This document shows positions 39,738-48,001 of a stretch of 64,000 nt of DNA, one piece after another. Position numbers and translations under genes: made by a program. The DNA is taken from NCBI RefSeq assembly GCF_009687905.1, contig NZ_BLBG01000001.1:186001-250000 (forward strand). The letters are read 5' to 3'. The DNA comes from Lacticaseibacillus zhaodongensis. GTDB lineage: Bacteria > Bacillota > Bacilli > Lactobacillales > Lactobacillaceae. The notes below the pieces were generated by a model. That model saw nothing but the letters and a program-made list of their open reading frames with translations, made no database searches and was not told where the DNA came from. Positions within the stretch are counted from its first letter, which is position 1. The number at the start of each line of letters is the position of its first letter.

Positions 39738-40863
39738 AGAGTTTGGTTGGCAACAGCCTATCGTAGTGGATAGCGAAGGCGTCGTCATCGTTGGCCATAC
39801 AAGGCTCAAGGCTGCACATAAGCTTGGTATGGATAAAGTCCCCGTGGTCGTCGCAAATCAGCTCACGGACGAGCAGGTGAAAGCGTACCGCCTGGCAGAC
39901 AATAAAACAGGTGAGCTGGCGGACTGGGACTTCGGCTTATTGGATGATGAGCTGGCCGGTATCGATGATCTCGACATGAGCGACTTCGGATTTACAGACG
40001 CCGAGCTAGACGCAGCGCTAGGTGATGATGACGGTGAGGCAAAAGATGATGGCTTTGATGAGGAGCCACCCGAGGAGCCAACGAGCAAGCTAGGTGAAGT
40101 GTACCAGCTTGGTCGTCACCGCTTGATGGTTGGTGACAGTACCGACCCCGAACAGGTCAAAACCCTGATGGGGGGACAGTTGGCCGACCTGCTGATTACT
40201 GATCCGCCTTATAACGTGGCACTCGGAATGGGTGGCTCTCAAGATGACGCGCGAAAGCGGCACCGTCGGACAGATGGGCTGGTAATTATGAATGACAAGA
40301 TGAGCGATGACGACTTTCGGTCATTTCTGGTGAAGGCGTACACGGCTGCCAAAGAGAATATGAAGGCTGGCGCCGCGTTTTATATTTGGCATGCTGACTC
40401 AGAACGATATAACTTTGAAGGCGCGTGTCTAGATGTTGGCTGGCAAGTTCGCGAAACTTTAATTTGGAACAAGTCGTCAATGACATTAGGCCGGCAAGAT
40501 TATCAATGGAAGCATGAGCCTTGCTTGTATGGTTGGAATGAGGGTGGATCACACGCTTGGTATTCTGATCGCAAGCAAACGACTGTTTTGAACTTTGATA
40601 AACCAAATGCTTCAAAACTTCACCCTACTATGAAGCCGATACCGTTGTTTGACTACCAAATTAAAAATAGCTCCAAGGAAGGCGATAATGTACTCGATCT
40701 GTTCGGTGGTTCAGGTACGACGATGATCGCGTGTGAGCAGAATAATCGCAATGCCTACCTGATGGAACTCGACCCTCGATACGCTGATGTCATCATCAAA
40801 CGCTGGGAAGAATTTACCGGTCAGAAGGCAGAAAGAGTTGTAGAAGCATCCGCTCAGAGCTAA
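39640..40863 (+). CDS. ParB-domain / DNA methyltransferase fusion
   Basis: About 407 aa. Residues 5-95: ParB/Sulfiredoxin-like domain (GKVTPYDKNPRNNDGAVEA, VIVGHTRLKAAHKLGM). An acidic linker follows, then a beta-class N6/N4 methyltransferase with TDPPYNVALG near residue 186 and the C-terminal SAM motif DLFGGSGTT. Phages place such enzymes before the terminase genes; they modify phage DNA or mark packaging sites. No cognate nuclease is present. AGAGAGGAAG precedes ATG 39640. Confidence 0.88.
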   Translation: MKVEEWPIGKVTPYDKNPRNNDGAVEATANSIKEFGWQQPIVVDSEGVVIVGHTRLKAAHKLGMDKVPVVVANQLTDEQVKAYRLADNKTGELADWDFGLLDDELAGIDDLDMSDFGFTDAELDAALGDDDGEAKDDGFDEEPPEEPTSKLGEVYQLGRHRLMVGDSTDPEQVKTLMGGQLADLLITDPPYNVALGMGGSQDDARKRHRRTDGLVIMNDKMSDDDFRSFLVKAYTAAKENMKAGAAFYIWHADSERYNFEGACLDVGWQVRETLIWNKSSMTLGRQDYQWKHEPCLYGWNEGGSHAWYSDRKQTTVLNFDKPNASKLHPTMKPIPLFDYQIKNSSKEGDNVLDLFGGSGTTMIACEQNNRNAYLMELDPRYADVIIKRWEEFTGQKAERVVEASAQS

Positions 40864-40870
40864 CATGCAC

Positions 40871-40904
40871 ACAACGCAGTGGGGTTCGAATCCCTGTTGC
40901 GCCA
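40871..40904 (+). other. T-arm-like hairpin behind the methylase gene
   Basis: A hairpin with loop TTCGAAT and about ten pairs (CGCAGTGGGG / CCCTGTTGCG) ends GCGCCA like a tRNA 3' end, but there is no 5' acceptor partner or anticodon arm upstream. The inverted repeat CATCTCC/GGAGATG (40909-40947 region) follows. Confidence 0.45.
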
Positions 40905-40956
40905 TAGGCATCTCCGCCCATCGGGAAAATGGATATAAAAGGAGATGTTTATATAG

Positions 40957-40985
40957 TGGAGGACCGCAACAGCCTCCGCTTTTTT
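40957..40985 (+). terminator. Terminator before the terminase genes
   Basis: GGAGG-N10-CCTCC, GC, then T6. It would separate the methylase unit from terS unless antiterminated. Confidence 0.6.
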
Positions 40986-41056
40986 GTTGCCGTCAAATAT
41001 GGAGCGATGGGCCGATTCATAAACGGCTCTTGGCGGTTCGAAACCGTCCGGTGACG
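40986..41056 (+). tRNA. tRNA-Met-like element (CAT)
   Basis: Acceptor GTTGCCG/CGGTGAC, anticodon arm GCCGA/ACGGC with fully canonical loop TTCATAA (anticodon CAT), variable TCTT, T arm GGCGG-TTCGAAA-CCGTC. The D stem is not visible and one anticodon-stem pair is A-A. Immediately follows a terminator T run. Divergent tRNA or tRNA mimic. Confidence 0.42.
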
Positions 41057-41088
41057 TCGTGATAAAACACGGAGGTGGTGAATATGCA

Positions 41089-41613
41089 ATGGCCAAGGGG
41101 AAGTACCAGAAATGGCTAACAAAACCTAAACTAGCTGTGCTAACTAACTGGGCGCGAATGGGCCTATCTGATCCGCAGATAGCCCATAACATGGGCATTA
41201 GTTATTCCACATTCAAGGTATGGAAGGCGAAGTATCCGGCCATTTCGGCCGCCGTAGAGGAAGGCAAAGAAGTGGTAGATGCTGTTGTCGTTAATGCGTT
41301 AATCAAGGCGGCGAAGAATGGAAATGTGCAAGCCATCACGTTCTGGCTGCGCAATCGAATGCCGGAGTATTTCCGGGATAACTCATACAAGGAACTGAAC
41401 GAAGCACAAGCCCAAAAGGCAGATGCTGACAAGCGCATTTCATTGGCTCAGGCCACTATCGTTGAAGCTCAGGCTAAGAAGATTACTGAGGGCACACATA
41501 CCCAGGAGGACCGCCTTGATGAGTTGCTAGACAAGATTACCGATGACGATGATGTAAAGGGAGATGACAACGACAGTGGGACTGCAGAAACTGTACACCG
41601 CAAAGCAGATTGA
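41089..41613 (+). CDS. terS: Terminase small subunit
   Basis: About 174 aa from ATG 41089 (GGAGGTGG upstream). N-terminal HTH with LAVLTNWARMGLSDPQIAHN and YSTFKVWKAKYPAI, then a helical oligomerisation part and an acidic end, as in phage small terminases. Recognises the packaging site, which usually lies nearby. Overlaps terL by 50 bases in another frame. Confidence 0.85.
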   Translation: MAKGKYQKWLTKPKLAVLTNWARMGLSDPQIAHNMGISYSTFKVWKAKYPAISAAVEEGKEVVDAVVVNALIKAAKNGNVQAITFWLRNRMPEYFRDNSYKELNEAQAQKADADKRISLAQATIVEAQAKKITEGTHTQEDRLDELLDKITDDDDVKGDDNDSGTAETVHRKAD

Positions 41614-42514
41614 GGTGATGCGGGCAGCGCTCAATAAAGACTGGCGTTTCATCATCAACCACGGCGCTAAGCGATCAGGTAAAACCGTAATTGATAACGA
41701 CATTTTCTTGATGGAACTGCGCCGAGTCCACCGTATGGCTGAAAAAGAGGGCGTTAAGACGCCCATGTACATCTTGGCTGGATACTCTAGCAAGTCGATT
41801 CAAAACAACGTGCTGCAAGAGCTGACCAACAAATACGATATTGATTTCAAGTTCGACAAGCACAACAGCTTCACTCTATTTGGCGTCAAAGTGGTGCAGA
41901 CCTTCACCGGCTCCATTGCTGGTTTGGGTGCTATCCGAGGCATGACAGCCTATGGAGCGTACATCAACGAAGCGTCATTAGCTAACCGCGAAGTCTTTGA
42001 AGAAATCAAGGACCGCTGCAGTGCACCAGGTGCCCGCATCATTTGCGATACTAACCCAGACGCTCCTAATCACTACCTAAAGACCGACTACATTGACAAC
42101 CATGACCCGAAAGCACGTATCATATCCTTCCATTTCCGAATGGACGACAACACGTTCTTGTCGCCTAAGTACATCGAGGCCCAAAAGGCTGGCACACCGA
42201 GCGGGATGTTTTATGATCGTTCGATTCTTGGCCTGTGGGTTACTGGTGAGGGCGTCATTTACTCCGACTTTGATGAGCGGTCGATGGTGCAGCCACATAT
42301 CAGCCTCCCAAATGGCGCAACTGTCTACTGCGGAGTCGATTGGGGCTATGAGCACAAGGGCAGTATTGTAGTCATGGCTGATGACCAATGGGGCAACACG
42401 ACGTTGCTCGAGGAGCACACCGCTAAATACAAGGAAATCGACTATTGGGTACAAGTTGCAAAGGATATACAGCAAAGATATGGGCCTACTGTTCCATTCT
42501 ATGCTGACAGTGCT
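41564..42514 (+). CDS. terL: Terminase large subunit, exon 1
   Basis: Packaging motor: ATPase plus nuclease. This exon carries the ATPase domain (P-loop-like GAKRSGKTVIDN, YINEASLAN Walker B/Glu region, ICDTNPDAPNHYL) and the first part of the nuclease domain (CGVDWGYEHKG with its metal Asp), ending ...PFYADSA. The frame then hits a stop at 42515-42517. The protein continues in exon 2 after removal of the intron; spliced product about 394 aa, normal for the PBSX/SPP1-type family. Confidence 0.9.
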
Positions 42515-43455
42515 TAACACATCAGGCACTTAACCCTGTGAATTGCTGGAAAGCCCTTATAGTTCAACTGGCTACAACGTGATTGGAAACAATGAGCGTG
42601 AATGCTTAAAAACAGTTGAAATTGGGTAATCAGCAGCAGTTTCTTCACCTTTCTATTGTGATATAGTTAGACCATAAACAATGGGGGTGATTCGTTGTGA
42701 GAGTAAGAATAAACACGTTGCCTGGATATGAAAACATTAGCGACAATTATTGGATTTCGGATGATGGCAGTTTGCTTTCTGCAAGGCGGAAATTCAAGCC
42801 ATTGAAGCAGGACAGAACCAAGCCAACAAAAAGGTCCAGGAATAGATATCTTGAATCATGCTTGCTTTGGAAGCATAACCGGACCAAGAAAACCTATGTT
42901 AAAACGCATAGGCTTGTAGCTCTGGCATTTGTCCCGAACCCGAATAATTTACCCCAAGTTAACCATATTGACCAAAACGGGTTAAACAATCGAGCTTCAA
43001 ATCTCGAGTGGGTTACGGGTAAACAAAATTCACGTTATTCCAATGCCAAGAAAGTATATTGCTATGATATGTCCGGACTGGTAAAGGTTTACGGCTGTTG
43101 CGCAGACACCAAGGCAGACGGCTTTAATCCTGGACATGTTGCTAGTGTTTGCCGAGGCGATGTTGCTAAAGGTATGAAAAATCCAGCAATAAGGCACAAA
43201 GGCCATGTTTTTTCTTACAAGCCAATGGATCAAGAGGAAGTTGTTCAACGACTATCGAAAAGGCCTAATTACAAGCCAGATAATAGAGTGGTCCCACACC
43301 ATTATCGTAAACGTAATCAGGTAACCAAGTAGAGTACATCCAAGTGGATGGAAGTGCAGGGGACGCATCTAGCGTCAAAATATAGTCTATTCTCATGTAA
43401 AAGCATGAGCTGCAGTATTGCGGCTGTGGATTAACGACCCACAGTGAATATAAAG
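42515..43455 (+). other. Group I intron in terL
   Basis: 941 bases. Exon 1 ends in AGTGCT and the intron has GGCACT at 42525-42530, which pairs with it as P1 with the required U-G at the splice site. The intron ends in G (43455). Splicing joins codon GCT to AGA CCT GAG, restoring ADSA-RPEHVA. The ATATAGTCT stretch near 43378-43388 resembles the conserved 3' part of P7. Exact core pairing was not modelled. A terL group I intron is known from Lactobacillus phage LL-H. Confidence 0.82.
42697..43332 (+). CDS. HNH homing endonuclease inside the terL intron
   Basis: About 211 aa, GTG 42697 with GGGGGTGATTC upstream. NUMOD4-like N-terminus (LPGYENISDNYWISDDGSL), then the HNH core THRLVALAFVPNPNN, QVNHIDQNGLNNRASNLEWV and a C-terminal NUMOD/HTH-like part. 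It would cut intronless terL and spread the intron. Lower GC than the terminase exons, consistent with separate origin. Confidence 0.9.
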   Translation: MRVRINTLPGYENISDNYWISDDGSLLSARRKFKPLKQDRTKPTKRSRNRYLESCLLWKHNRTKKTYVKTHRLVALAFVPNPNNLPQVNHIDQNGLNNRASNLEWVTGKQNSRYSNAKKVYCYDMSGLVKVYGCCADTKADGFNPGHVASVCRGDVAKGMKNPAIRHKGHVFSYKPMDQEEVVQRLSKRPNYKPDNRVVPHHYRKRNQVTK

Positions 43456-43689
43456 AGACCTGAGCATGTGGCCCGGTTTATTGAAGAAGGATTCAACTGT
43501 AGTAACGCAAACAAATCAGTTCTATCAGGCATTGAAGCAGTGGCCTCGTTGATGAAACAAGGCCACTTTTATGTATCACGAGATGGCATTCCAGAGAAGA
43601 CGCAGAACGATGACGTGATGGACGCAATTCGCTACGCAATCTACACGCAGCATCATCAGATGGTTACTATTTCAGCAATCAAAGATTAA
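43456..43689 (+). CDS. terL: Terminase large subunit, exon 2
   Basis: Encodes the last 77 residues: RPEHVARFIEEGFNCSNANK, GIEAVASLMKQGHFYV and NDDVMDAIRYAIYT, which includes the C-terminal Asp of the RuvC-like nuclease metal site. No start codon with ribosome site in front, in agreement with it being an exon. Followed 13 bases later by the portal gene. Confidence 0.88.
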   Translation, partial: RPEHVARFIEEGFNCSNANKSVLSGIEAVASLMKQGHFYVSRDGIPEKTQNDDVMDAIRYAIYTQHHQMVTISAIKD

Positions 43690-43702
43690 GGAGGTGGCCT
43701 GA

Positions 43703-45217
43703 ATGGCTCTAGAGGTATTAACACCAGCACTAAGCAATGAACATATGCACAAAGCTGGCGTCACAGACAATGGTGAGTACACCTATCCAGCTGGCGAGGA
43801 GATTACGGGACCAGACCTCCTTAGTCTCATCAGCAACCATGAGCAGGAGTACGCAACCCACTACTACAGAGACCGCAAATACTACAAAGGCGATCACAAG
43901 ATAAACAAGCAAACACCCAAGGCGAGCTACAAGCCTGACAACCGGGTGATTTTTAACTTCCCGCGTAAGGCCGTAACGACTTTTAATGGGTACTTTATTG
44001 GTAATCCTATTAGCATCGACACGGCCAAAGATGCACAGGCTGATGCATTTATCACCGAGTGGCGACGCGCAAATGATTTTGATGCTGTCATGTCCGATGT
44101 CAGCAAGATGGCGTCCATTTACGGGCACTCATACATCCTGGTCTATCAGAGCGTGGTAAAAGACGACAGTGAGACCCCAGAGGCACGTATCACCGCACTG
44201 GACCCGCTAAACGCCTTTTTGATTTACGACGATACCTACGCTCATGAGGTCAAGTATGGCGTGCTCTACAGTTACGACTATCAAGGCCACCTGCAGGTCA
44301 CACTTTACGATGACACCTTCATGCGGGAGTTTAGCCGCACTACTGACGGCCTGACACAAGAACACGCCTATGCCAACCCGTACCAAATGGTGCCACTCAT
44401 CGAGGTGGACGAAAACTCCGAGCGCATGGCTTTATGTGACGACATTATCACGCTGGTTGACCAACTTGATAAGGCTGTCAGCAACAAGGCTAACGACAAC
44501 GACTACTTTGCCGACGCGATTATGAAAATCGTGGGCGCTAAGGTTGATAAGAACACCTACAAGGAAATGCGTGACCAGCGGGTTATCAACGTTACTGGCC
44601 CCCAGGCAAAAGATGCTGACGTTGAGTTCCTGGACAAGCCGGACAACGACACCAGCCAGGAGCATCTCATTAACCGCTTAGTTAGCTCCATTTACGAGAT
44701 TGCCAACGTCACCAACCTCAATGATGACGCCTTTAACGGCAATCCTTCCGGTGTTTCGCTGCAACTCAAGTACCAGGCCATGGACAACATGGCTAAGACC
44801 AAGACGCTCAAGTTCCAGCAGGCACTGCGGTCCTTGTTTAAGGCTGTCTTTGCTGTTTCCTACAACGAAGTGAGCCCTGATGCTTGGAAGTCCTTGGACT
44901 TTGAGTTTAAGCGGTCGATTCCGGTCAACATGCTTGAAGAGTCGCAAGTCTTGGCTAATGCGGCCGGCAAAATCAGCAACAAGACACTGTTTGCCCAGAT
45001 GCCATTTGTTTCTGATCCCGACGAAGAAATTAAGCAGCTCAAGAAAGAGCAGCAAGAGGCCATGCAGACTACGCAAAGCGTGGTCCAGAATGCGCTCAAT
45101 GGTGCTCAGACTGACCAGCAGAGAGCAGGTGTAGCAAGTGATAACAGCCAAGCAAACTCGTCAGCGGATAACTCAACTGGTCAAGCAGGACTCGCAAACC
45201 GCCCAGCAGCTAGATAA
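43703..45217 (+). CDS. Portal protein (SPP1 gp6-like)
   Basis: About 504 aa. Forms the twelve-subunit DNA channel at the head vertex. Family segments: ATHYYRDRKYYKGDH, NRVIFNFPRKAVTTFNGYF, IYGHSYILVY and GNPSGVSLQLKYQAMDN; the C-terminal about 60 residues are Gln/Ser-rich. AAGGAGGTGG precedes ATG 43703. Overlaps the minor head gene by 80 bases. Confidence 0.93.
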   Translation: MALEVLTPALSNEHMHKAGVTDNGEYTYPAGEEITGPDLLSLISNHEQEYATHYYRDRKYYKGDHKINKQTPKASYKPDNRVIFNFPRKAVTTFNGYFIGNPISIDTAKDAQADAFITEWRRANDFDAVMSDVSKMASIYGHSYILVYQSVVKDDSETPEARITALDPLNAFLIYDDTYAHEVKYGVLYSYDYQGHLQVTLYDDTFMREFSRTTDGLTQEHAYANPYQMVPLIEVDENSERMALCDDIITLVDQLDKAVSNKANDNDYFADAIMKIVGAKVDKNTYKEMRDQRVINVTGPQAKDADVEFLDKPDNDTSQEHLINRLVSSIYEIANVTNLNDDAFNGNPSGVSLQLKYQAMDNMAKTKTLKFQQALRSLFKAVFAVSYNEVSPDAWKSLDFEFKRSIPVNMLEESQVLANAAGKISNKTLFAQMPFVSDPDEEIKQLKKEQQEAMQTTQSVVQNALNGAQTDQQRAGVASDNSQANSSADNSTGQAGLANRPAAR

Positions 45218-46625
45218 GGACACCAAGCAGGCGCTCGACTTTATCAAGCAGCACCTGACTGTTTTTTATGCCCACTACGCTAGTGAGAACGGCATTTCGG
45301 TGTCGATGGCACAGCAAAAGGTAAGCAAGTGGGACCTTGAGCAGTGGCAAGCCGTCGTCGATGAGCTCAAAGACGAGGACTGGCTACCAGAGGCCAAGAC
45401 ACGAGCTAACGTTATCGGCACCTTTGCGGGGATGAGCTTAGGCATGATGGTCGGTGCTATTGGCGCTATGGCTATCTTGCGACTGCAAAACCGCAAGCAA
45501 CAGCTTGTGCAAGCCAAGCGTGACGAGGAGCAGCGAAGCAGCCTCGACCTGGTTAACAAGAATATGGCAAAACCTACCACCAAGAAAGCCGTTCAGAAGG
45601 CGTATGACGCCGAGATTGCTAAAGCCCAGGAGAACTGGGAGCAGAAAGCTAAAGCCGCACAGAAGGCCGGAAAACAGCCACCTGAGCGAATCTTGCCCGG
45701 TGCGGAGCTTAGCGACCGACTGTGGAGTGACTCAGACAAGCTATTAGCCGATGTGCAGACAAGCATGTTCGATACAATGACACGCTCACACACCGTGTCC
45801 GACCTCAGCAAGCTAGTTGACGCGCACCGCAAGGCAAGCAGCCGTGAGCCCGCAACGATTGGTGACAAGGCACAAGCCAACAACTACGTTACTGAGCGGC
45901 TCTTACGCACCGAGCTGGCCCGCATGACTGATTCAGTCAACACCGCGAGCTATATCAGTAATGGCATTGGTTGGGTCAACATCGTGACGGAGCCAGGTGT
46001 GTGTTCTTTGTGTGCGCCGCTTGCTTCTGGCGGGCCATACAAGATTGATTCAGCACCATTATTGCCCGATGATACACATCCTAACTGCAGGTGCGTTAAG
46101 GTGCCTGCTATGGGCCCTGCTGATAGTCCAGATTTGACCGATGACACCATCAAAGCTAGTGGGGCAGTGACTGGTAGGTACAACGATACGAATGACCCTC
46201 ACTTAGACAAACGAGACGAGATTGCGACTACCATGTATGATGAATTTAAGAAAGCACGTCGATCTAATCTTGTATCCAAAATTTCCTTGAACACCAGTGT
46301 TGATACTGAAACAGTTGCATCGGCATTAACGCATGTTTTTGATAGTAAATACAGCCTATACTCTCCTACAGCTTACATTTCCGGTGGCCCCAGCCATGTT
46401 ATTAAGCATTTTGACCCTGATTATGACATGGCATTATCCATACAACGTTTGAGGATTGGCAAGGCTATTTCGCCTGATATTATCATGTTGAAACATGAAG
46501 CGTTAGAAGCTAAACTTATGGATGAAAAGGGTATGAAGTACGATGATGCCCATGCTGAAGCTAATAAGAGCTTTAACTATGTTGCAGCATTAATCAAATG
46601 GAAGGAGGCTCATCACGAACAATGA
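45138..46625 (+). CDS. Minor head protein (SPP1 gp7-like) with toxin-like C-terminal domain
   Basis: About 495 aa, GTG 45138. Residues 1-340 are the gp7/Mu F family: DWLPEAKTRANVIGTFAG, TRTEL-like LLRTELARMTDSVNTASY, CSLCAPLASGGPY and DDTHPNCRCVKVPA. The last 140 residues (from about 345) are unrelated, AT-richer, and end with LKHEALEAKLMDEKGMKYDD and AHAEANKSFNYVA, a pattern I associate with C-terminal domains of secreted polymorphic toxins. That is recognition by eye, not a search. A small gene follows at once. Confidence 0.85.
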   Translation: MITAKQTRQRITQLVKQDSQTAQQLDKDTKQALDFIKQHLTVFYAHYASENGISVSMAQQKVSKWDLEQWQAVVDELKDEDWLPEAKTRANVIGTFAGMSLGMMVGAIGAMAILRLQNRKQQLVQAKRDEEQRSSLDLVNKNMAKPTTKKAVQKAYDAEIAKAQENWEQKAKAAQKAGKQPPERILPGAELSDRLWSDSDKLLADVQTSMFDTMTRSHTVSDLSKLVDAHRKASSREPATIGDKAQANNYVTERLLRTELARMTDSVNTASYISNGIGWVNIVTEPGVCSLCAPLASGGPYKIDSAPLLPDDTHPNCRCVKVPAMGPADSPDLTDDTIKASGAVTGRYNDTNDPHLDKRDEIATTMYDEFKKARRSNLVSKISLNTSVDTETVASALTHVFDSKYSLYSPTAYISGGPSHVIKHFDPDYDMALSIQRLRIGKAISPDIIMLKHEALEAKLMDEKGMKYDDAHAEANKSFNYVAALIKWKEAHHEQ

Positions 46626-46846
46626 TTGTGTTTACAATGGTTTTAGACAATGATTCTAAACGTATCTACTCTGTCGATGCTGACCCTGATAAACACGGTA
46701 AGGTTACTGTTAATAAGAATGACTGGTCAACGAGTTACTCTGGCGATACTGGCGCGATGAGACCACCTCTATGGATGCAAGATAGAGCTCTGGAAGCTAC
46801 GAAAGCTGGAATCCCAGATAAATCATTCACTATTGGATTTGGATAA
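46622..46846 (+). CDS. Small partner of the head-protein C-terminus, possible immunity protein
   Basis: 74 aa from ATG 46622, overlapping the previous stop by 4 bases; AAGGAGG lies 15 bases upstream. Beta-rich, contains WSTSYSGDTGAMRPPLWMQD. AT-rich like the C-terminal domain before it, and followed by a terminator, so the two form a cassette between portal and scaffold genes. The immunity role is inferred from toxin-immunity order only. Confidence 0.6.
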   Translation: MIVFTMVLDNDSKRIYSVDADPDKHGKVTVNKNDWSTSYSGDTGAMRPPLWMQDRALEATKAGIPDKSFTIGFG

Positions 46847-46870
46847 TCATTGAATCAATAAGACCTTAAA

Positions 46871-46909
46871 AGCGCTCATCTATAAAACATAGGTGGGTGC
46901 TATTTTTTT
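46871..46909 (+). terminator. Terminator after the head-protein/partner cassette
   Basis: AGCGCTCATCT and AGGTGGGTGCT form 11 pairs with wobbles; seven T residues follow. Confidence 0.75.
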
Positions 46910-46930
46910 GTTCAAAATCTAGGAGGCATC

Positions 46931-47170
46931 ATGGACAACAAAACATCAGGTGGCAAATTAGGCTTCTTTTTATGGGGCCTAGCTTTTGCTTTTATTGTGC
47001 TGCGGCTTGCACACATCATCAGCTGGCCGTGGCTTTGGGTGCTCACACCGATTTGGATTCTCATCGGATTGTGGGTGCTTTTTGGTATCGGCATGCTAAT
47101 CGTGATGATTGTCGGCTTTATCGACATTCACCGGAGGTATAAGCGTGCCATTAAGGAATTAAACAAGTAA
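46931..47170 (+). CDS. Small two-helix membrane protein
   Basis: 79 aa with two membrane helices (LGFFLWGLAFAFIVL and WVLTPIWILIGLWVLFGIG) and a basic C-terminus. CTAGGAGGC precedes ATG 46931. Flanked by terminators on both sides, so it may be expressed separately, for example as a lysogenic-conversion or exclusion gene. No family recognised. Confidence 0.65.
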   Translation: MDNKTSGGKLGFFLWGLAFAFIVLRLAHIISWPWLWVLTPIWILIGLWVLFGIGMLIVMIVGFIDIHRRYKRAIKELNK

Positions 47171-47178
47171 CTAACAAG

Positions 47179-47206
47179 GACGTCCTCAAGTAGGGCGTCT
47201 TTTTTT
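47179..47206 (+). terminator. Terminator after the membrane protein gene
   Basis: GACGTCCT-CAAGT-AGGGCGTC then T7. Confidence 0.88.
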
Positions 47207-47243
47207 GTATAGCCCAGGCGGGGAACGGCGTTAAAAGCTCCGG

Positions 47244-47300
47244 AAAGTGTAGGCGTGGACCACTTTAAAAGCTACGGAAGATGCAGGCACGGATCCATCT
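47244..47300 (+). promoter_or_regulatory. Two tandem hairpins with compensatory stems before the scaffold gene
   Basis: AAAGTG-N11-CACTTT (47244-47266) and AGATG-N12-CATCT (47279-47300) sit in tandem copies of one unit that also shares AAGCT, CGGAA and AGGC-(G/A)(T/C)GGA. Stem bases differ between copies but pairing is kept. Suggests a selected RNA structure in the leader of the capsid genes. Confidence 0.5.
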
Positions 47301-47328
47301 AAAAAGCTGTGGAGAGGAGTTTTCGATT

Positions 47329-47988
47329 ATGTTCAAGAATTTTGCTTTGTCACGTCCTTTTGAGTTTCTCGATGCCGATACCGGTGATGGTGCAGGTTCA
47401 ACTGCGTCCACTGGCGCTTCTGGCACTGATGGTGGCTCAACTGCGACTGCAGGCGACGACACAGGCAGCAAGCCAGGTGCGAACACCCCAGCATCTGACG
47501 ACAAGCCCAAGAAGTACAGCGACGACGACGTGAACGAAATCGTCAAGCGTAAGAAGGCCGAATGGGCCAAGCAGGTCGATGAGTCTAAGAAGCTCGAAGG
47601 CATGTCTGACGCCGACCGCAAGGAAGCCGAAAAGCAAAAGGCAGTTGAAGAAGCTGCTGCTGCTAAAGCCGAACTTGCGACCTACAAGATGCGCGACACG
47701 GCTCGAAAGATGCTTACGGACGAAAAGGTTCCTGTCTCAGACAAGGATCTAAGCATTGTTGTTACTTCTGATGCTGACACCACTAAAGCCAATGTCAGCC
47801 AATTGATTGACTTTGCAAAGCGTGTTCGCAAGTCAGCCGAGCATGATTTCCTGAACGGCGAGCAACTCCACAAGAACACGAATAAGGCCGGGGCTAAAGG
47901 CACGTTGGGCGAGCAACTCGCTAAGACAACGATTGCTTCTAGTACCCGGCCCAATCCTTACTTTCAAACAAATAAGCAATCCAAATAG
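47329..47988 (+). CDS. Capsid scaffolding protein (DUF4355-like)
   Basis: About 219 aa from ATG 47329 (GGAGAGGAG upstream). A Ser/Thr/Gly/Asp-rich N-terminus, then a long helical region (YSDDDVNEIVKRKKAEWAKQ, MSDADRKEAEKQKAVEEAAA) typical of Gram-positive phage scaffolds, and a short C-terminal capsid-binding end. Position before decoration and major capsid genes supports the role. Confidence 0.85.
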   Translation: MFKNFALSRPFEFLDADTGDGAGSTASTGASGTDGGSTATAGDDTGSKPGANTPASDDKPKKYSDDDVNEIVKRKKAEWAKQVDESKKLEGMSDADRKEAEKQKAVEEAAAAKAELATYKMRDTARKMLTDEKVPVSDKDLSIVVTSDADTTKANVSQLIDFAKRVRKSAEHDFLNGEQLHKNTNKAGAKGTLGEQLAKTTIASSTRPNPYFQTNKQSK

Positions 47989-48001
47989 GAGGAATTAAGC
48001 A

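Noticed and set aside
44678-45151. Minus-strand frame opposite the portal gene
   Set aside because: Shadow of a strongly conserved gene, no ribosome site.
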